From contig NZ_JAJIWP010000003.1 in assembly GCF_020880975.1 (NCBI RefSeq), positions 682,001 to 746,000 of the forward strand: a stretch of DNA of 64,000 nucleotides, read 5' to 3'. Positions 1-8,537 of this stretch are shown here, piece after piece (position 1 is the stretch's first letter; each line of letters starts with the position of its first letter). Source of the DNA: Mucilaginibacter sp. UR6-1. GTDB lineage: Bacteria; Bacteroidota; Bacteroidia; Sphingobacteriales; Sphingobacteriaceae. Under the pieces are notes generated by a model. That model saw only the letters and a list, made by a program, of their open reading frames with translations. It made no database searches and was not told the DNA's origin. Both the position numbers and the translations under genes were made by a program.

Positions 1-1513
1 TAAAGCCATGCCAATCATTCCCCGGGTCGCTGCCATCCATTATGTACTTGCCCTGTTCCGAATATTTAAGGGGAATTTTACCGTTAGGTGTAATGGCGAT
101 ATCCTTGTTTACATCCGCGAAAATAAAGTTTTGCGCGGGGGCAGAGTAGTATTGCAAAGCCTTGCGGTAATCGGCATAATTGGTAGCGCGGTTAAGCAGG
201 TAAAAGGTCTTGAACTCGTCCGACTCATCATGCGCTATCCACCTTAATGCATTGCCTACCGGGATATACTCAGGGGCATTTTTGTCTTTTTTAGCCGCCG
301 TTTCATAAACTACCGGGCCATGGTGGGTGTACAAAACGGTATCGTATACGGTGCTGCCGTCTTTTACGGCGATAGCTTCAACGCGTTTGGTTACCTTATT
401 CCAGCGGTTGTTGTACCAGTATTCATTCTTATTAGCGTCACGGAATTTTATCTGGTACCAATCAAGCACGGCGGCATCAACATTGGTTACGCCCCAGCTT
501 ACCTTATTGTTAAAGCCGATAACTACACAAGGTGCCCCCGGCAGCGATACACCATAAACATTTACACCCGGCGCACTCATTTGTATCTGGTACCAGATGG
601 ATGGAAAGGTGAGGTTCAAATGCGGATCATTAGCTAAAATAGGGTAGCCATTGGCCGATTTGCTGCCGCTGATAGCCCAGTTATTACTGCCGATGCCTTC
701 TACCTTTTGCCGGGGTTTTGCAGCCGCATTCATCTGCGCTGTAAAGCTTTTTGAGGGTTGGGGTACGGTCAGCGGCTTAAAGTTCCATTTAGTGCCTGCG
801 GGAATGATCGGTTCATCGCGCACCGGCCTGTCCGGAAATAGCTCCCGCATTACATCTGCACCAAAAAGTTGCAGGGTATTGGTCATGGCAAACTGATCAG
901 ACCCACCCGCCAGCGTTTGCGACATCAGCTTTAACAAAAAAGCGCAGTTAATAGATTTCCAGGGCTCGGGTTTGTAGCCCATCAGCTTAAATTCCAGCGG
1001 ATAATCTTTTTCATCCAACCCGGCTATGTAGGCGTTGATGCCGTCAGTATAAGCATTGATCACCTTGCTCATTACGCTATCTTTCATGATGCACTTCAGC
1101 GTATTTTCGGCACCGTAAACCATGCCCATGCGGCGGGCGGTGCGGTCGCGCTCCAGTGCCTTATCGCCCACAACTTCTGATAACCTGCCTGCCGCGCTGC
1201 GGGTTTGAATATCCATTTGCCACAGCCTGTCGCGCGCGGTGATGTAGCCCTGCGCGTAATACAGATCGTGGTTGTTTTTGGCAAAGATGTGCGGTATACG
1301 GCGTTCATCAAATTTGATGGTTACTTCGTTGGTAAGACCGGGCAGACTTAGTTCATCATCCCCAACTTCGGTACGGTTCTCGGCATTTTGCCAAAAACCA
1401 CTTACCGGGTTCAGCAAAGGGCCAATAGCGGGTATGCTGCCAAAATTGGTTTGCAGCGCCCATAACATGGTAACCGTAACGACGAGCGAAAAAAAAGCTT
1501 TAAAAAACTTCAT
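1..1513 (-). CDS. Penicillin acylase family hydrolase (3' end outside window)
   Basis: Ntn-hydrolase of the penicillin acylase (S45) family, which cleaves amides such as acyl-homoserine lactones, beta-lactam side chains or acylated peptides. About 504 codons are visible. The reading frame begins at the ATG complementary to 1511-1513 with a hydrophobic N-terminal signal or anchor and runs off the left edge. The diagnostic motif GSNNWAIS is present; its Ser (about residue 276, codon 686-688) is the expected autoproteolytic N-terminal nucleophile of the beta chain, preceded by an alpha-chain-like region with GYITARDRLWQMD. The protein is probably periplasmic. The start overlaps the end of the upstream nuclease gene by 14 bp, so the two are probably co-transcribed. 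The natural substrate cannot be told from sequence. Confidence 0.9.
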   Translation of the reverse strand, partial: MKFFKAFFSLVVTVTMLWALQTNFGSIPAIGPLLNPVSGFWQNAENRTEVGDDELSLPGLTNEVTIKFDERRIPHIFAKNNHDLYYAQGYITARDRLWQMDIQTRSAAGRLSEVVGDKALERDRTARRMGMVYGAENTLKCIMKDSVMSKVINAYTDGINAYIAGLDEKDYPLEFKLMGYKPEPWKSINCAFLLKLMSQTLAGGSDQFAMTNTLQLFGADVMRELFPDRPVRDEPIIPAGTKWNFKPLTVPQPSKSFTAQMNAAAKPRQKVEGIGSNNWAISGSKSANGYPILANDPHLNLTFPSIWYQIQMSAPGVNVYGVSLPGAPCVVIGFNNKVSWGVTNVDAAVLDWYQIKFRDANKNEYWYNNRWNKVTKRVEAIAVKDGSTVYDTVLYTHHGPVVYETAAKKDKNAPEYIPVGNALRWIAHDESDEFKTFYLLNRATNYADYRKALQYYSAPAQNFIFADVNKDIAITPNGKIPLKYSEQGKYIMDGSDPGNDWHGF

Positions 1514-2072
1514 CAGGTATGTTGTAAAGGCTTACTAAAGATACTGTTTCCTCTTGTTTATGCCTCCGCTTTTTACGCGGTTTTTTGTTCTTGTTCTTTG
1601 TTTTGTTGCGGCGAAAGTTCCATGGTTCAACCGGGTTTTCATCCTGCCATAGGCCTAAACGGTTTTGGCGGGCATATTGTTCAAACCCGGCCAGTTCAGG
1701 GTCTTTTGAGTAAGTTTTATACTCCCAGGCGTAGCCGTTTTTAACCAGCTCGTGGTTCAGGTTACGGCCATCGGCCAATATTACATAAGCTACCGTGCGG
1801 CCATAGCGGTCTTTATCGCTGCCATCCAGCGTAACATTTTGCCCAAAGCAAAGTTGCGCGGTGTATTGCCTTGCAGCGGTGCCAAAGGCCTGTGCTTTTT
1901 CGGGGCAATCAATACCGGCCAAACGCACGGTTATGTTTTGCAGATCGTGGCTTAACAGTTCAATAGTATCGCCGTCTTTTATTTTTACCACCTTGTAGGT
2001 ATCCTCGGGTAAAGGGTTGCAACCGGCAAGGGCTATAATTAGAAATATCAGGAGCAGGCGTAGCTTTTTCAT
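1500..2072 (-). CDS. Thermonuclease (SNase-like) family lipoprotein
   Basis: A 190-residue staphylococcal-nuclease-fold protein. The N-terminus is a lipoprotein signal with lipobox LAGC (Cys18), so it is probably anchored in an envelope membrane. The core carries the family signatures KIKDGDTIE, VRLAGIDCPEKAQAFG (equivalents of catalytic Arg and Glu) and DKDRYGRTVAYV (second catalytic Arg), so Ca-dependent phosphodiesterase activity on DNA or RNA is plausible. The C-terminus (about residues 150-175) is a very basic Lys/Arg/Asn tract that could bind nucleic acid or cell-surface polymers. It lies upstream of the penicillin-acylase-family gene and overlaps it by 14 bp, which suggests translational coupling. 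Confidence 0.9.
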   Translation of the reverse strand: MKKLRLLLIFLIIALAGCNPLPEDTYKVVKIKDGDTIELLSHDLQNITVRLAGIDCPEKAQAFGTAARQYTAQLCFGQNVTLDGSDKDRYGRTVAYVILADGRNLNHELVKNGYAWEYKTYSKDPELAGFEQYARQNRLGLWQDENPVEPWNFRRNKTKNKNKKPRKKRRHKQEETVSLVSLYNIPDEVF

Positions 2073-2103
2073 TCGGTGTAAAACGGATGGCTAAGGTATA
2101 AAA

Positions 2104-2269
2104 TTTAACTCACCCCGACTGCGCTGCGCTGGCCACCCCTCTCTACCCACAGGTAGAGAGGGGGAGGATCACAGAGCAAATAAAAAAAATATAATTATTA
2201 AGGATGCTCCCCCTCTTTGCGCTTGCGCAGAGAGGGGTGACCAGCGCAGCGCAGTCGGGGTGAGTTAAA
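2104..2269. repeat. Composite inverted-repeat element
   Basis: The outer arms (2104-2144 and 2229-2269) are near-perfect reverse complements that read ACTCACCCCGACTGCGCTG at the left edge. Inside sit two further GC-rich hairpins (about 2138-2163 and 2209-2236) separated by an AT-rich centre. The whole folds as a stem with two side arms. It fills the space between the divergent nuclease and amylase genes and contains no plausible gene. It looks like a non-autonomous repeat family (MITE or BIME type). Confidence 0.75.
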
Positions 2270-2307
2270 AAAATATATCTTAGCAATGCATTACCCAATA
2301 TTGTAAA

Positions 2308-4017
2308 ATGAGCGACCATAAACTCACCATATATCAACTGCTGCCGAGGCTGTTCGGCAACACCAATACTACCCGGAAATATTACGGTTCGATAGAAGAG
2401 AACGGCTGCGGCAAGCTGAACGATATTAATGAAAAGGCGCTGAGCGAGATCAAAAACATGGGCTTTACCCACGTTTGGTACACCGGTGTAATTGAACATG
2501 CCACCATGACGGATTATTCCGCCCACGGCATCGCGCCAGATGATCCGGATGTGGTGAAGGGCAGGGCGGGGTCGCCTTATGCTATTAAGGATTATTATGA
2601 TATCGACCCTGATCTGGCGGTTGATGTACCCAATCGTGTGCAGGAATTTGAGTTGCTGATAGCCCGTACCCACGCTGCCGGTTTAAAGGTGATAATGGAT
2701 TTTGTACCAAACCATGTGGCGCGTACCTATCACTCGGATATAAAACCGGCCGGCGTGCGCGATTTTGGCGAGGATGATGATAACACGATAGCCTTTTCGG
2801 CCACTAACGATTTTTATTATATACCCGGTCAGCCGCTGGTGATACCTTCGGGATATAATCCGGGAGGCGATGAATTTTCCAGCCCGCTAAAGGATGGTCA
2901 GTTTGATGAAAATCCGGCCAAGGCCACTGGCGACAACGTATTTAACGCATACCCATCCATCAACAACTGGTTTGAAACCATTAAGCTTAATTATGGGGTG
3001 GATTACGTGGCCGGATACAAAACCTACTTTAACCCTGTGCCGCCGCTGTGGCATAAAATGCTGCACATCCTGTCGTACTGGGCGGATAAGGGTATCGATG
3101 GGTTCCGTTGCGATATGGTGGAGTACGTACCCTTTGAATTTTGGGGATGGCTGATAGCTGAGATGAAAGAGCGTTACTCTGATGTGATCTTTATTGGCGA
3201 AGCCTATAATCCGCACGAATATCACAACTATCTTTTTAATGGGCGGTTTGATTACCTGTATGATAAAGTAGGCTTATACGATGCCGTAAAGCGCCTTACC
3301 CGTAATGAGGGGCATTCCAGTACCTGGGATATTAACGCCGTATGGAACCATCACACTAAAGGATTTGATGAGCGTATGCTGCGCTTTATGGAAAACCACG
3401 ACGAGGAGAGGATAGCCTCTGCACCCTTTGCGGGCGATGCCTGGCTGGCCCTGCCGGGTATAATTGTTAGCGCTACGCTTTCAACCGGGCCGGTGATGAT
3501 CTACTCGGGGCAGGAGGTAGGGGAACCCGCCCATGGCGCATCCGGTTTTAGCGGTGATGACGGCCGCACCACCATATTTGATTACTGGGGCGTACCCGAA
3601 CATCAAAAATGGGTAAACAGCCACGCCTACGATGGTGCGCAATTACATGAAAGCCAGGTGCGTTTACGCCAATTTTACAGTAGGCTGCTCAATGCCGTGC
3701 GCGATAATGAAGCCTTGCGCGAAGGCGCGTTTTATGAGTTGATGATCGCCAATGAACATCAGCCGGGCTTTAACAACCGCCTGTATATTTACCTGCGTTA
3801 CACCGCCAACGCGCGGGTGCTGGCGGTGGTTAATTTTAACCGCCATGCAGTTGATATTATGGTAAAGCTGCCTCATGATCTGATCGGGAAACTGGGGATT
3901 GCAGGTGAGATAATGTTTAGTGATTTATTATCCGAAAAGACGTTTACAACAGCGGATATCGCTAACGGACTACAATTGAATCTTCCGGCGGCAGCAGGAT
4001 ATTTACTGGCATTTTAA
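2308..4017 (+). CDS. Alpha-amylase family glycoside hydrolase (GH13)
   Basis: A 569-residue GH13 enzyme acting on alpha-glucans or maltooligosaccharides, or on trehalose- or sucrose-type glucosides. All four conserved regions are visible: DFVPNH (region I), GFRCDMVEY with nucleophile Asp269, FIGEAYN with acid/base Glu298, and FMENHDEER with transition-state Asp365. The C-terminal approximately 90 residues form a beta-sandwich-like domain C ending in GYLLAF. There is no signal peptide (MSDHKLTIYQLLPR), so it is cytosolic. It leads the alpha-glucan block shared with the GH31 and GlgB genes. Its stop overlaps the stop of the convergent gene downstream by 4 bp. The exact specificity (amylase, transferase or alpha-glucosidase) is open. 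Confidence 0.9.
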   Translation: MSDHKLTIYQLLPRLFGNTNTTRKYYGSIEENGCGKLNDINEKALSEIKNMGFTHVWYTGVIEHATMTDYSAHGIAPDDPDVVKGRAGSPYAIKDYYDIDPDLAVDVPNRVQEFELLIARTHAAGLKVIMDFVPNHVARTYHSDIKPAGVRDFGEDDDNTIAFSATNDFYYIPGQPLVIPSGYNPGGDEFSSPLKDGQFDENPAKATGDNVFNAYPSINNWFETIKLNYGVDYVAGYKTYFNPVPPLWHKMLHILSYWADKGIDGFRCDMVEYVPFEFWGWLIAEMKERYSDVIFIGEAYNPHEYHNYLFNGRFDYLYDKVGLYDAVKRLTRNEGHSSTWDINAVWNHHTKGFDERMLRFMENHDEERIASAPFAGDAWLALPGIIVSATLSTGPVMIYSGQEVGEPAHGASGFSGDDGRTTIFDYWGVPEHQKWVNSHAYDGAQLHESQVRLRQFYSRLLNAVRDNEALREGAFYELMIANEHQPGFNNRLYIYLRYTANARVLAVVNFNRHAVDIMVKLPHDLIGKLGIAGEIMFSDLLSEKTFTTADIANGLQLNLPAAAGYLLAF

Positions 4018-4607
4018 AGGGCTTGGATATAAGGTTCTTTTTCCACCATGTCTATCAGCTTTTTTAGCGGTGAGCGCATGTTGTGTTTGTGGTAGATGTT
4101 TAGCTTCTTTTCTCTGCCAACATACTTTTGGTTGATAAAGGGCTTATATATTCTTTGCATGTACTCCCCGTTACCGGTGTTAAACACAAACACATTATCG
4201 CAATAGTGTGCGCTTTTTACAGCAATTTCAAATTCGCCGTTTTTGCCATCGTTTTTAAATAAAGGTGGCGGTATCGAGTCTGCTATTATTTTCTCAAAGT
4301 TTGCTTTAATAAATGTTACCAGCTTAGTATTCATCAGTTGCGGCTGATAATTCTTGCATTCGTCAAATCGTTGTATCCGGCTTTTGCCATCTTGCTGCCA
4401 CATCAGGTAACGTATCTTCTCTACCTCGCAGGGCATAAGCGGTGCTTGAAGGCGAGGCCGCGTGTCGGCGCAGTACATATAATAAACTATAGTAGTGTCT
4501 ACACCGGCAGTTTTCAATTCAGCGATCCTGGCCTTTAACTTTTCATTGCTTTGAGTAAGGCCTGTTTTAAAAAGCAGTAACAGTAACAAGGTTAACGCGG
4601 GTTTCAT
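4014..4607 (-). CDS. Exported protein of unknown function
   Basis: About 197 residues starting at the ATG complementary to 4605-4607. This start gives a normal signal peptide (MKPALTLLLLLLFKTGLTQS), whereas the longer frame to 4730 adds an unlikely extension. The mature part has scattered Cys residues (YYMYCADTR, PLMPCEVEK, FDECKNY, SAHYCDN), which suggests disulfides in the periplasm, and ends KKLIDMVEKEPYIQAL. I do not recognise the family. It is convergent with the GH13 gene, with overlapping stops, and is transcribed divergently from the GH31 gene. Confidence 0.7.
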   Translation of the reverse strand: MKPALTLLLLLLFKTGLTQSNEKLKARIAELKTAGVDTTIVYYMYCADTRPRLQAPLMPCEVEKIRYLMWQQDGKSRIQRFDECKNYQPQLMNTKLVTFIKANFEKIIADSIPPPLFKNDGKNGEFEIAVKSAHYCDNVFVFNTGNGEYMQRIYKPFINQKYVGREKKLNIYHKHNMRSPLKKLIDMVEKEPYIQAL

Positions 4608-4750
4608 TGGCATCAGGATGTATGGTAAATTTACTATAAAGGCTACATAAAACACAGCCGTAATGCTAAGTTTAAATTTAATTAACGCTAACCCCAAAAA
4701 AGTTAATTGGTGTGTGCAAAAGTGTCCCATTAATGGTTGAAAACCTTATA

Positions 4751-4781
4751 TTGCGATTAAGTTATGCAATCAGCATTTTTG
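4751..4781 (+). promoter_or_regulatory. Bacteroidota-type promoter of the GH31 gene
   Basis: A -33 TTG at 4751-4753 is followed after exactly 20 bp by CATTTTTG (4774-4781), one mismatch from the TAnnTTTG -7 consensus. Transcription would start near 4788, about 16 nt before the ATG at 4804. The same TTG-N20-CATnTTTG arrangement precedes the tRNA-Arg gene. Confidence 0.45.
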
Positions 4782-4803
4782 TAGCACTTACTAATTGATT
4801 TAA

Positions 4804-7260
4804 ATGGAAGAGAACATACTTAACCCGAAGGAGATACTGAATGAGTTTGTTGAAGAGGAAGAAGGGTTCAGGCACTTAAATAACCCCGCCGATGGCATCA
4901 AGCCTATCACCAAAAAATATTTGGGCGTACCCACGCACGGTGTAGGCTCGGGCAGTAAATACTATTTTACCGATGGCGATGCCAAGGTGGAGCTGATCGT
5001 GGTGAACGAGGAGATTATGCGTGTGAGGCTGGCCCCGCACGGCGTTTTTCTTGAAGACTTCTCGTACGCTGTGCCTGATCTGAAACCTAAAAATATAGCT
5101 GTTAACTTTTTTGAGGATGATAAGGAGTTCAGGGTATCAACCGCTAAGGTGAACTGCCACATCCGTAAGGCTGATTTTTTTATCTCCTTTTCTGACCAGA
5201 ATAATGTAATAACCAGCAGCGATGCCAAAGCCATGCACTGGGAAGAGAACACCCAGTTTGGCGGGTATTATGTATTCTCAACCAAAGAATGTCATCCCGA
5301 CGAGAACTTTTTTGGCCTGGGTGATAAGCCAACCGAGCTTAACCTGCGCGGCAAACGCCTGGTGAACTGGAATACCGATGCCTACTCATTTGCCTGGAAT
5401 CAGGACCCGCTATACCGCAGTATACCCTTTTACATCAGCGTAAATGAGGGGATAGCGCACGGTATTTTCTTTGACAATACCTTTAAGGCGCACTTTGACT
5501 TTGGCGGCGAGGACAGAACCAAAACCAGCTTTTGGGCTGATGGCGGCGAAATGCAATACTACTACATTCACGGCCCGCACATGATGGACGTGGTAAAAAG
5601 CTACCACCTGCTTACCGGTACGCACCCCATGCCGCCGCTGTGGGCGCTGGGCTATCACCAATGCCGCTGGAGCTATTATCCCGAAGCTAAATTCCGGGCG
5701 GTGGCTAAAGGTTTCCGTGAGAATAAGATACCGTGCGATGCCATTTACCTGGATATCGATTATATGGATGGTTACCGCTGCTTTACCTGGAACCGCCGCT
5801 ACTTTCCTGATCCGAAGAAGATGATAGCCGACGCTGCCGAAATGGGCTTTAAAACCGTGGTTATTGTTGATCCGGGTATCCGTGTAGATGATAACTACCC
5901 TATTTTTAAAGAGGGCAAGGAGAAGAAATATTTCTGCAGACGGTCTGACGATTATTTTATGGAAGGCCACGTATGGCCGGGCCGATGCCAGTTTCCGGAT
6001 TTTACCAATGCCGAGGTGCGCGAATGGTGGGGCAGTTTGTTTGACGAACTGATAGAATATGGCGTAGCCGGTGTATGGAATGATATGAACGAGCCTGCCG
6101 TATTCGGCTCCGGTACCTTCCCGGCTGATGTAAGGCACGATTATGATGGCTACCGTGGTTCGCACCGCAAGGCGCACAACGTGTATGGTATGCAAATGGT
6201 GCGTGCTACTTACGAGGGTATGCGCAAAATATTAAAGAACAAGCGCCCGTTTACCATTACCCGCGCGGGCTACTCGGGCTTGCAGCGCTACGCCTCGGTA
6301 TGGACGGGTGATAACGTGGCCTCGTGGGAGCATTTGCGTTTGGGTAATATACAATGCCAGCGCCTGTCCATGTCGGGCATACCGTTTTGCGGTACCGATA
6401 TTGGCGGCTTTAGCGGCGAACCCGATGGTGAGCTGTTTACCCGCTGGATACAGTTAGGTTCCTTCTCGCCGTTTATGCGTGCGCACTCCGCCGGAGATAC
6501 CAAAGAGCGCGAGCCCTGGAGCTTTGGCGAACCGTTCACGGCCATCAACCGTAACTTTATTGAATTAAGATACCGCCTGCTGCCTTACATGTATTCGGCC
6601 TTTTGGGAACATCACCGTTACGGTTTCCCTATACTGCGCCCTGTGGTAATGCAGGAGCAGGATGTGCTGAAAAACCACTTTCGCCAGGATGAATTCACCT
6701 ATGGCGATAAGATACTTGTTTGCCCGGTGCTTGAACCCGGCCAAAAAAGCCGCAAGGTATACCTGCCGAAAGGTAAATGGTTCAATTTCTGGACAAATGA
6801 GGTTGAAACCGGCGGCGAAGAGGTTGAAGTACCAACCCCGCTGGAAACCATCCCGATTTTTATAAAAGCAGGTTCAGTAATACCCGAATACCCGGTAATG
6901 CAATACGTGGGCGAAAAACCTATTGAAGAGATAAAGCTCAATGTTTATTACAGTGATTACGAGGCCAATTCCTTCTTTTTTGAAGATCACGGCGAATCAT
7001 TCGCTTACGAGCAGGATATTTACTCCGAGAAAAAGTTTGTAGTGAACGGCGATGAAAGCTCATTAACGCTTAACCAAAGCATGGAAGGTTTATACACCCC
7101 ACGCTATGATGGCTACCACTTTAAGGTGATAGGCCTGCCATTTGTACCCGCAACTATTACTATTGATGGTAAGGATATCGCTGATTTTGTGATCAGTAAT
7201 GAAAAAGTGCTGGAATTTAAATACACCAAAACGTTCAGTACTTTACAAATAAGTAAATAA
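4804..7260 (+). CDS. GH31 family alpha-glucosidase
   Basis: An 818-residue GH31 enzyme that releases glucose (or xylose) from alpha-linked oligosaccharides. The N-terminal beta-sandwich (about residues 30-270) contains FGLGDKPTELNLRGK. The catalytic barrel carries GVWNDMNEPAVF with nucleophile Asp427 and SVWTGDN with acid/base Asp503, plus the usual PPLWALGYHQCRWSYYPE and GTDIGGFSGEPDGELFTRW segments. The C-terminal beta domains have the DUF5110-like pattern. No signal peptide is seen (MEENILNPKEIL), so it is probably cytosolic and works with the neighbouring GH13 enzyme. A clear terminator follows it. Confidence 0.93.
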   Translation: MEENILNPKEILNEFVEEEEGFRHLNNPADGIKPITKKYLGVPTHGVGSGSKYYFTDGDAKVELIVVNEEIMRVRLAPHGVFLEDFSYAVPDLKPKNIAVNFFEDDKEFRVSTAKVNCHIRKADFFISFSDQNNVITSSDAKAMHWEENTQFGGYYVFSTKECHPDENFFGLGDKPTELNLRGKRLVNWNTDAYSFAWNQDPLYRSIPFYISVNEGIAHGIFFDNTFKAHFDFGGEDRTKTSFWADGGEMQYYYIHGPHMMDVVKSYHLLTGTHPMPPLWALGYHQCRWSYYPEAKFRAVAKGFRENKIPCDAIYLDIDYMDGYRCFTWNRRYFPDPKKMIADAAEMGFKTVVIVDPGIRVDDNYPIFKEGKEKKYFCRRSDDYFMEGHVWPGRCQFPDFTNAEVREWWGSLFDELIEYGVAGVWNDMNEPAVFGSGTFPADVRHDYDGYRGSHRKAHNVYGMQMVRATYEGMRKILKNKRPFTITRAGYSGLQRYASVWTGDNVASWEHLRLGNIQCQRLSMSGIPFCGTDIGGFSGEPDGELFTRWIQLGSFSPFMRAHSAGDTKEREPWSFGEPFTAINRNFIELRYRLLPYMYSAFWEHHRYGFPILRPVVMQEQDVLKNHFRQDEFTYGDKILVCPVLEPGQKSRKVYLPKGKWFNFWTNEVETGGEEVEVPTPLETIPIFIKAGSVIPEYPVMQYVGEKPIEEIKLNVYYSDYEANSFFFEDHGESFAYEQDIYSEKKFVVNGDESSLTLNQSMEGLYTPRYDGYHFKVIGLPFVPATITIDGKDIADFVISNEKVLEFKYTKTFSTLQISK

Positions 7261-7275
7261 TATTGTTAAATAATT

Positions 7276-7305
7276 AAAAACGGCCGGTATTAACGGCCGT
7301 TTTTA
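7276..7305 (+). terminator. Rho-independent terminator after the GH31 gene
   Basis: Perfect stem AAAAACGGCCG (7276-7286) / CGGCCGTTTTT (7294-7304) with a 7-nt loop, followed by more T-rich sequence. Confidence 0.85.
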
Positions 7306-7436
7306 ATTTAATACACTATGTTTTATCTGTAATGTTAAAATGTAATTCAAGTGTATAAATAGCCTTTTAAAACTTTATGGCATAATATTAGTTGATTAGT
7401 ATTGTTAAATATTTTTATCACAAAATATATTATACT

Positions 7437-8354
7437 ATGAAACTATCATTAACAACAATACCTGTGCTGCTGCTTGCCGCGGTAATTGGCCAGGGTTGTG
7501 TAAGCAGCAAAAAATACAAGCAGCTACAAACAGATTATAACCGTTTGGACAGTAATACCAAATCCATGCGCGTAAAATACCTTACTACCGAGCGTAACCT
7601 CGCCGTGGCAACCAACAAGGTAGAAAACCTTACCGATCAGATCAATACCGAGCGTGCCAACAACAGGCAATTGCAATCGGCGTTGGATAAGTGTTTAACC
7701 TCAAGCGGGCAGGGTAACCTCAATATCTCAAAACTGGTTGATGAGATAAACGCATCTAACCGCTATATACAGCAACTGGTTAACGCCAAAAACAAAAGCG
7801 ACTCGCTTAACATGGTGCTTACCAATAACCTGACTCGCTCACTAAACCAGCAGGAAATGCGCGATGTTGACGTAAAGGTGCTTAAAGGCGTGGTTTATAT
7901 TTCATTGTCTGACAATATGCTGTACAAATCAGGCAGCTATGAGATCTCTGATAAATCAGGAGAAACCCTGAGCAAGATTGCCAAGATCATCAAGGATTAC
8001 AATAACTACGATGTGCTGATTGAAGGTAATACCGATAACGTGCCTATCTCGCAAAAAAACATCCGCAACAATTGGGATCTGAGCGCGCTACGCGCATCGT
8101 CAGTAGTACAGGCATTGCAAAACAACTACGCGGTTGATCCTAAGCGATTAACAGCCGGAGGCCGTGGCCAGTACAACCCGATAGCTGATAACAATACCGA
8201 GGCCGGTAAAACCAAGAACCGCCGCACACAGATTATCATTACACCAAAACTTGATCAGTTTATGGATTTGATTGGCAAAGCGCCCGATCAGCAAGGCCAG
8301 CAAGGTACAGCACAGCCAACTACCCCGCAGCCTCAGCAAACACCACAGCAATAA
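7437..8354 (+). CDS. OmpA family lipoprotein
   Basis: A 305-residue envelope protein. The start at 7437 gives a lipoprotein-like signal (VLLLAAVIGQGC, Cys21, a loose lipobox as often seen in Bacteroidota). A coiled-coil-like region rich in Asn, Thr and Lys follows (about residues 25-140). The C-terminal OmpA/MotB peptidoglycan-binding domain (about 165-280) contains VLIEGNTDNVPI, NWDLSALRASSVVQAL and KTKNRRTQIIITP. The tail is Gln/Pro/Thr rich. It probably tethers the outer membrane to peptidoglycan. It stands as a single gene between two terminators. The longer frame from 7392 would bury the signal peptide and is rejected. Confidence 0.9.
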   Translation: MKLSLTTIPVLLLAAVIGQGCVSSKKYKQLQTDYNRLDSNTKSMRVKYLTTERNLAVATNKVENLTDQINTERANNRQLQSALDKCLTSSGQGNLNISKLVDEINASNRYIQQLVNAKNKSDSLNMVLTNNLTRSLNQQEMRDVDVKVLKGVVYISLSDNMLYKSGSYEISDKSGETLSKIAKIIKDYNNYDVLIEGNTDNVPISQKNIRNNWDLSALRASSVVQALQNNYAVDPKRLTAGGRGQYNPIADNNTEAGKTKNRRTQIIITPKLDQFMDLIGKAPDQQGQQGTAQPTTPQPQQTPQQ

Positions 8355-8375
8355 TTTAGCTGATATTACTTATTT

Positions 8376-8416
8376 AAAGGGCGTTATCTGTTAATTCAGA
8401 TAACGCCCTTTTTTAT
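8376..8416 (+). terminator. Rho-independent terminator after the OmpA gene
   Basis: Perfect 15-bp stem AAAGGGCGTTATCTG (8376-8390) and its complement (8397-8411) with loop TTAATT, then TTTATTTT. Confidence 0.9.
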
Positions 8417-8464
8417 TTTGGGCCGATAGTGTGGTGCTATAAAACAAAGGTCTGTTAAGTATGT

Positions 8465-8509
8465 TCAAATATGATATATTTGAGCATCAATCATTCTCCC
8501 TGTACAGGG
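8465..8509 (+). promoter_or_regulatory. glgB promoter with palindromic operator candidates
   Basis: TATATTTG (8475-8482) is a perfect -7 match. It lies within a perfect inverted repeat TCAAATAT-gat-ATATTTGA (8465-8483). A second perfect palindrome, CCCTGTACAGGG, follows at 8498-8509 in the predicted leader. A repressor bound at the first site would cover the -7 box. Confidence 0.5.
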
Positions 8510-8537
8510 TACAACCGCCTGAAGAAGGCATTTTAAT

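Noticed and set aside
1..1513. Penicillin acylase as an antibiotic-resistance gene
   Set aside because: The family acts on many amides, and nothing in the context points to beta-lactams.
2143..2673. Minus-strand frame of 176 codons overlapping the GH13 start
   Set aside because: It is the reverse shadow of the GH13 gene plus the repeat element, with no recognisable domain.
5410..6195. Minus-strand frame of 261 codons inside the GH31 gene
   Set aside because: Long only because of codon bias in the opposite strand; the GH31 frame has full catalytic motifs.
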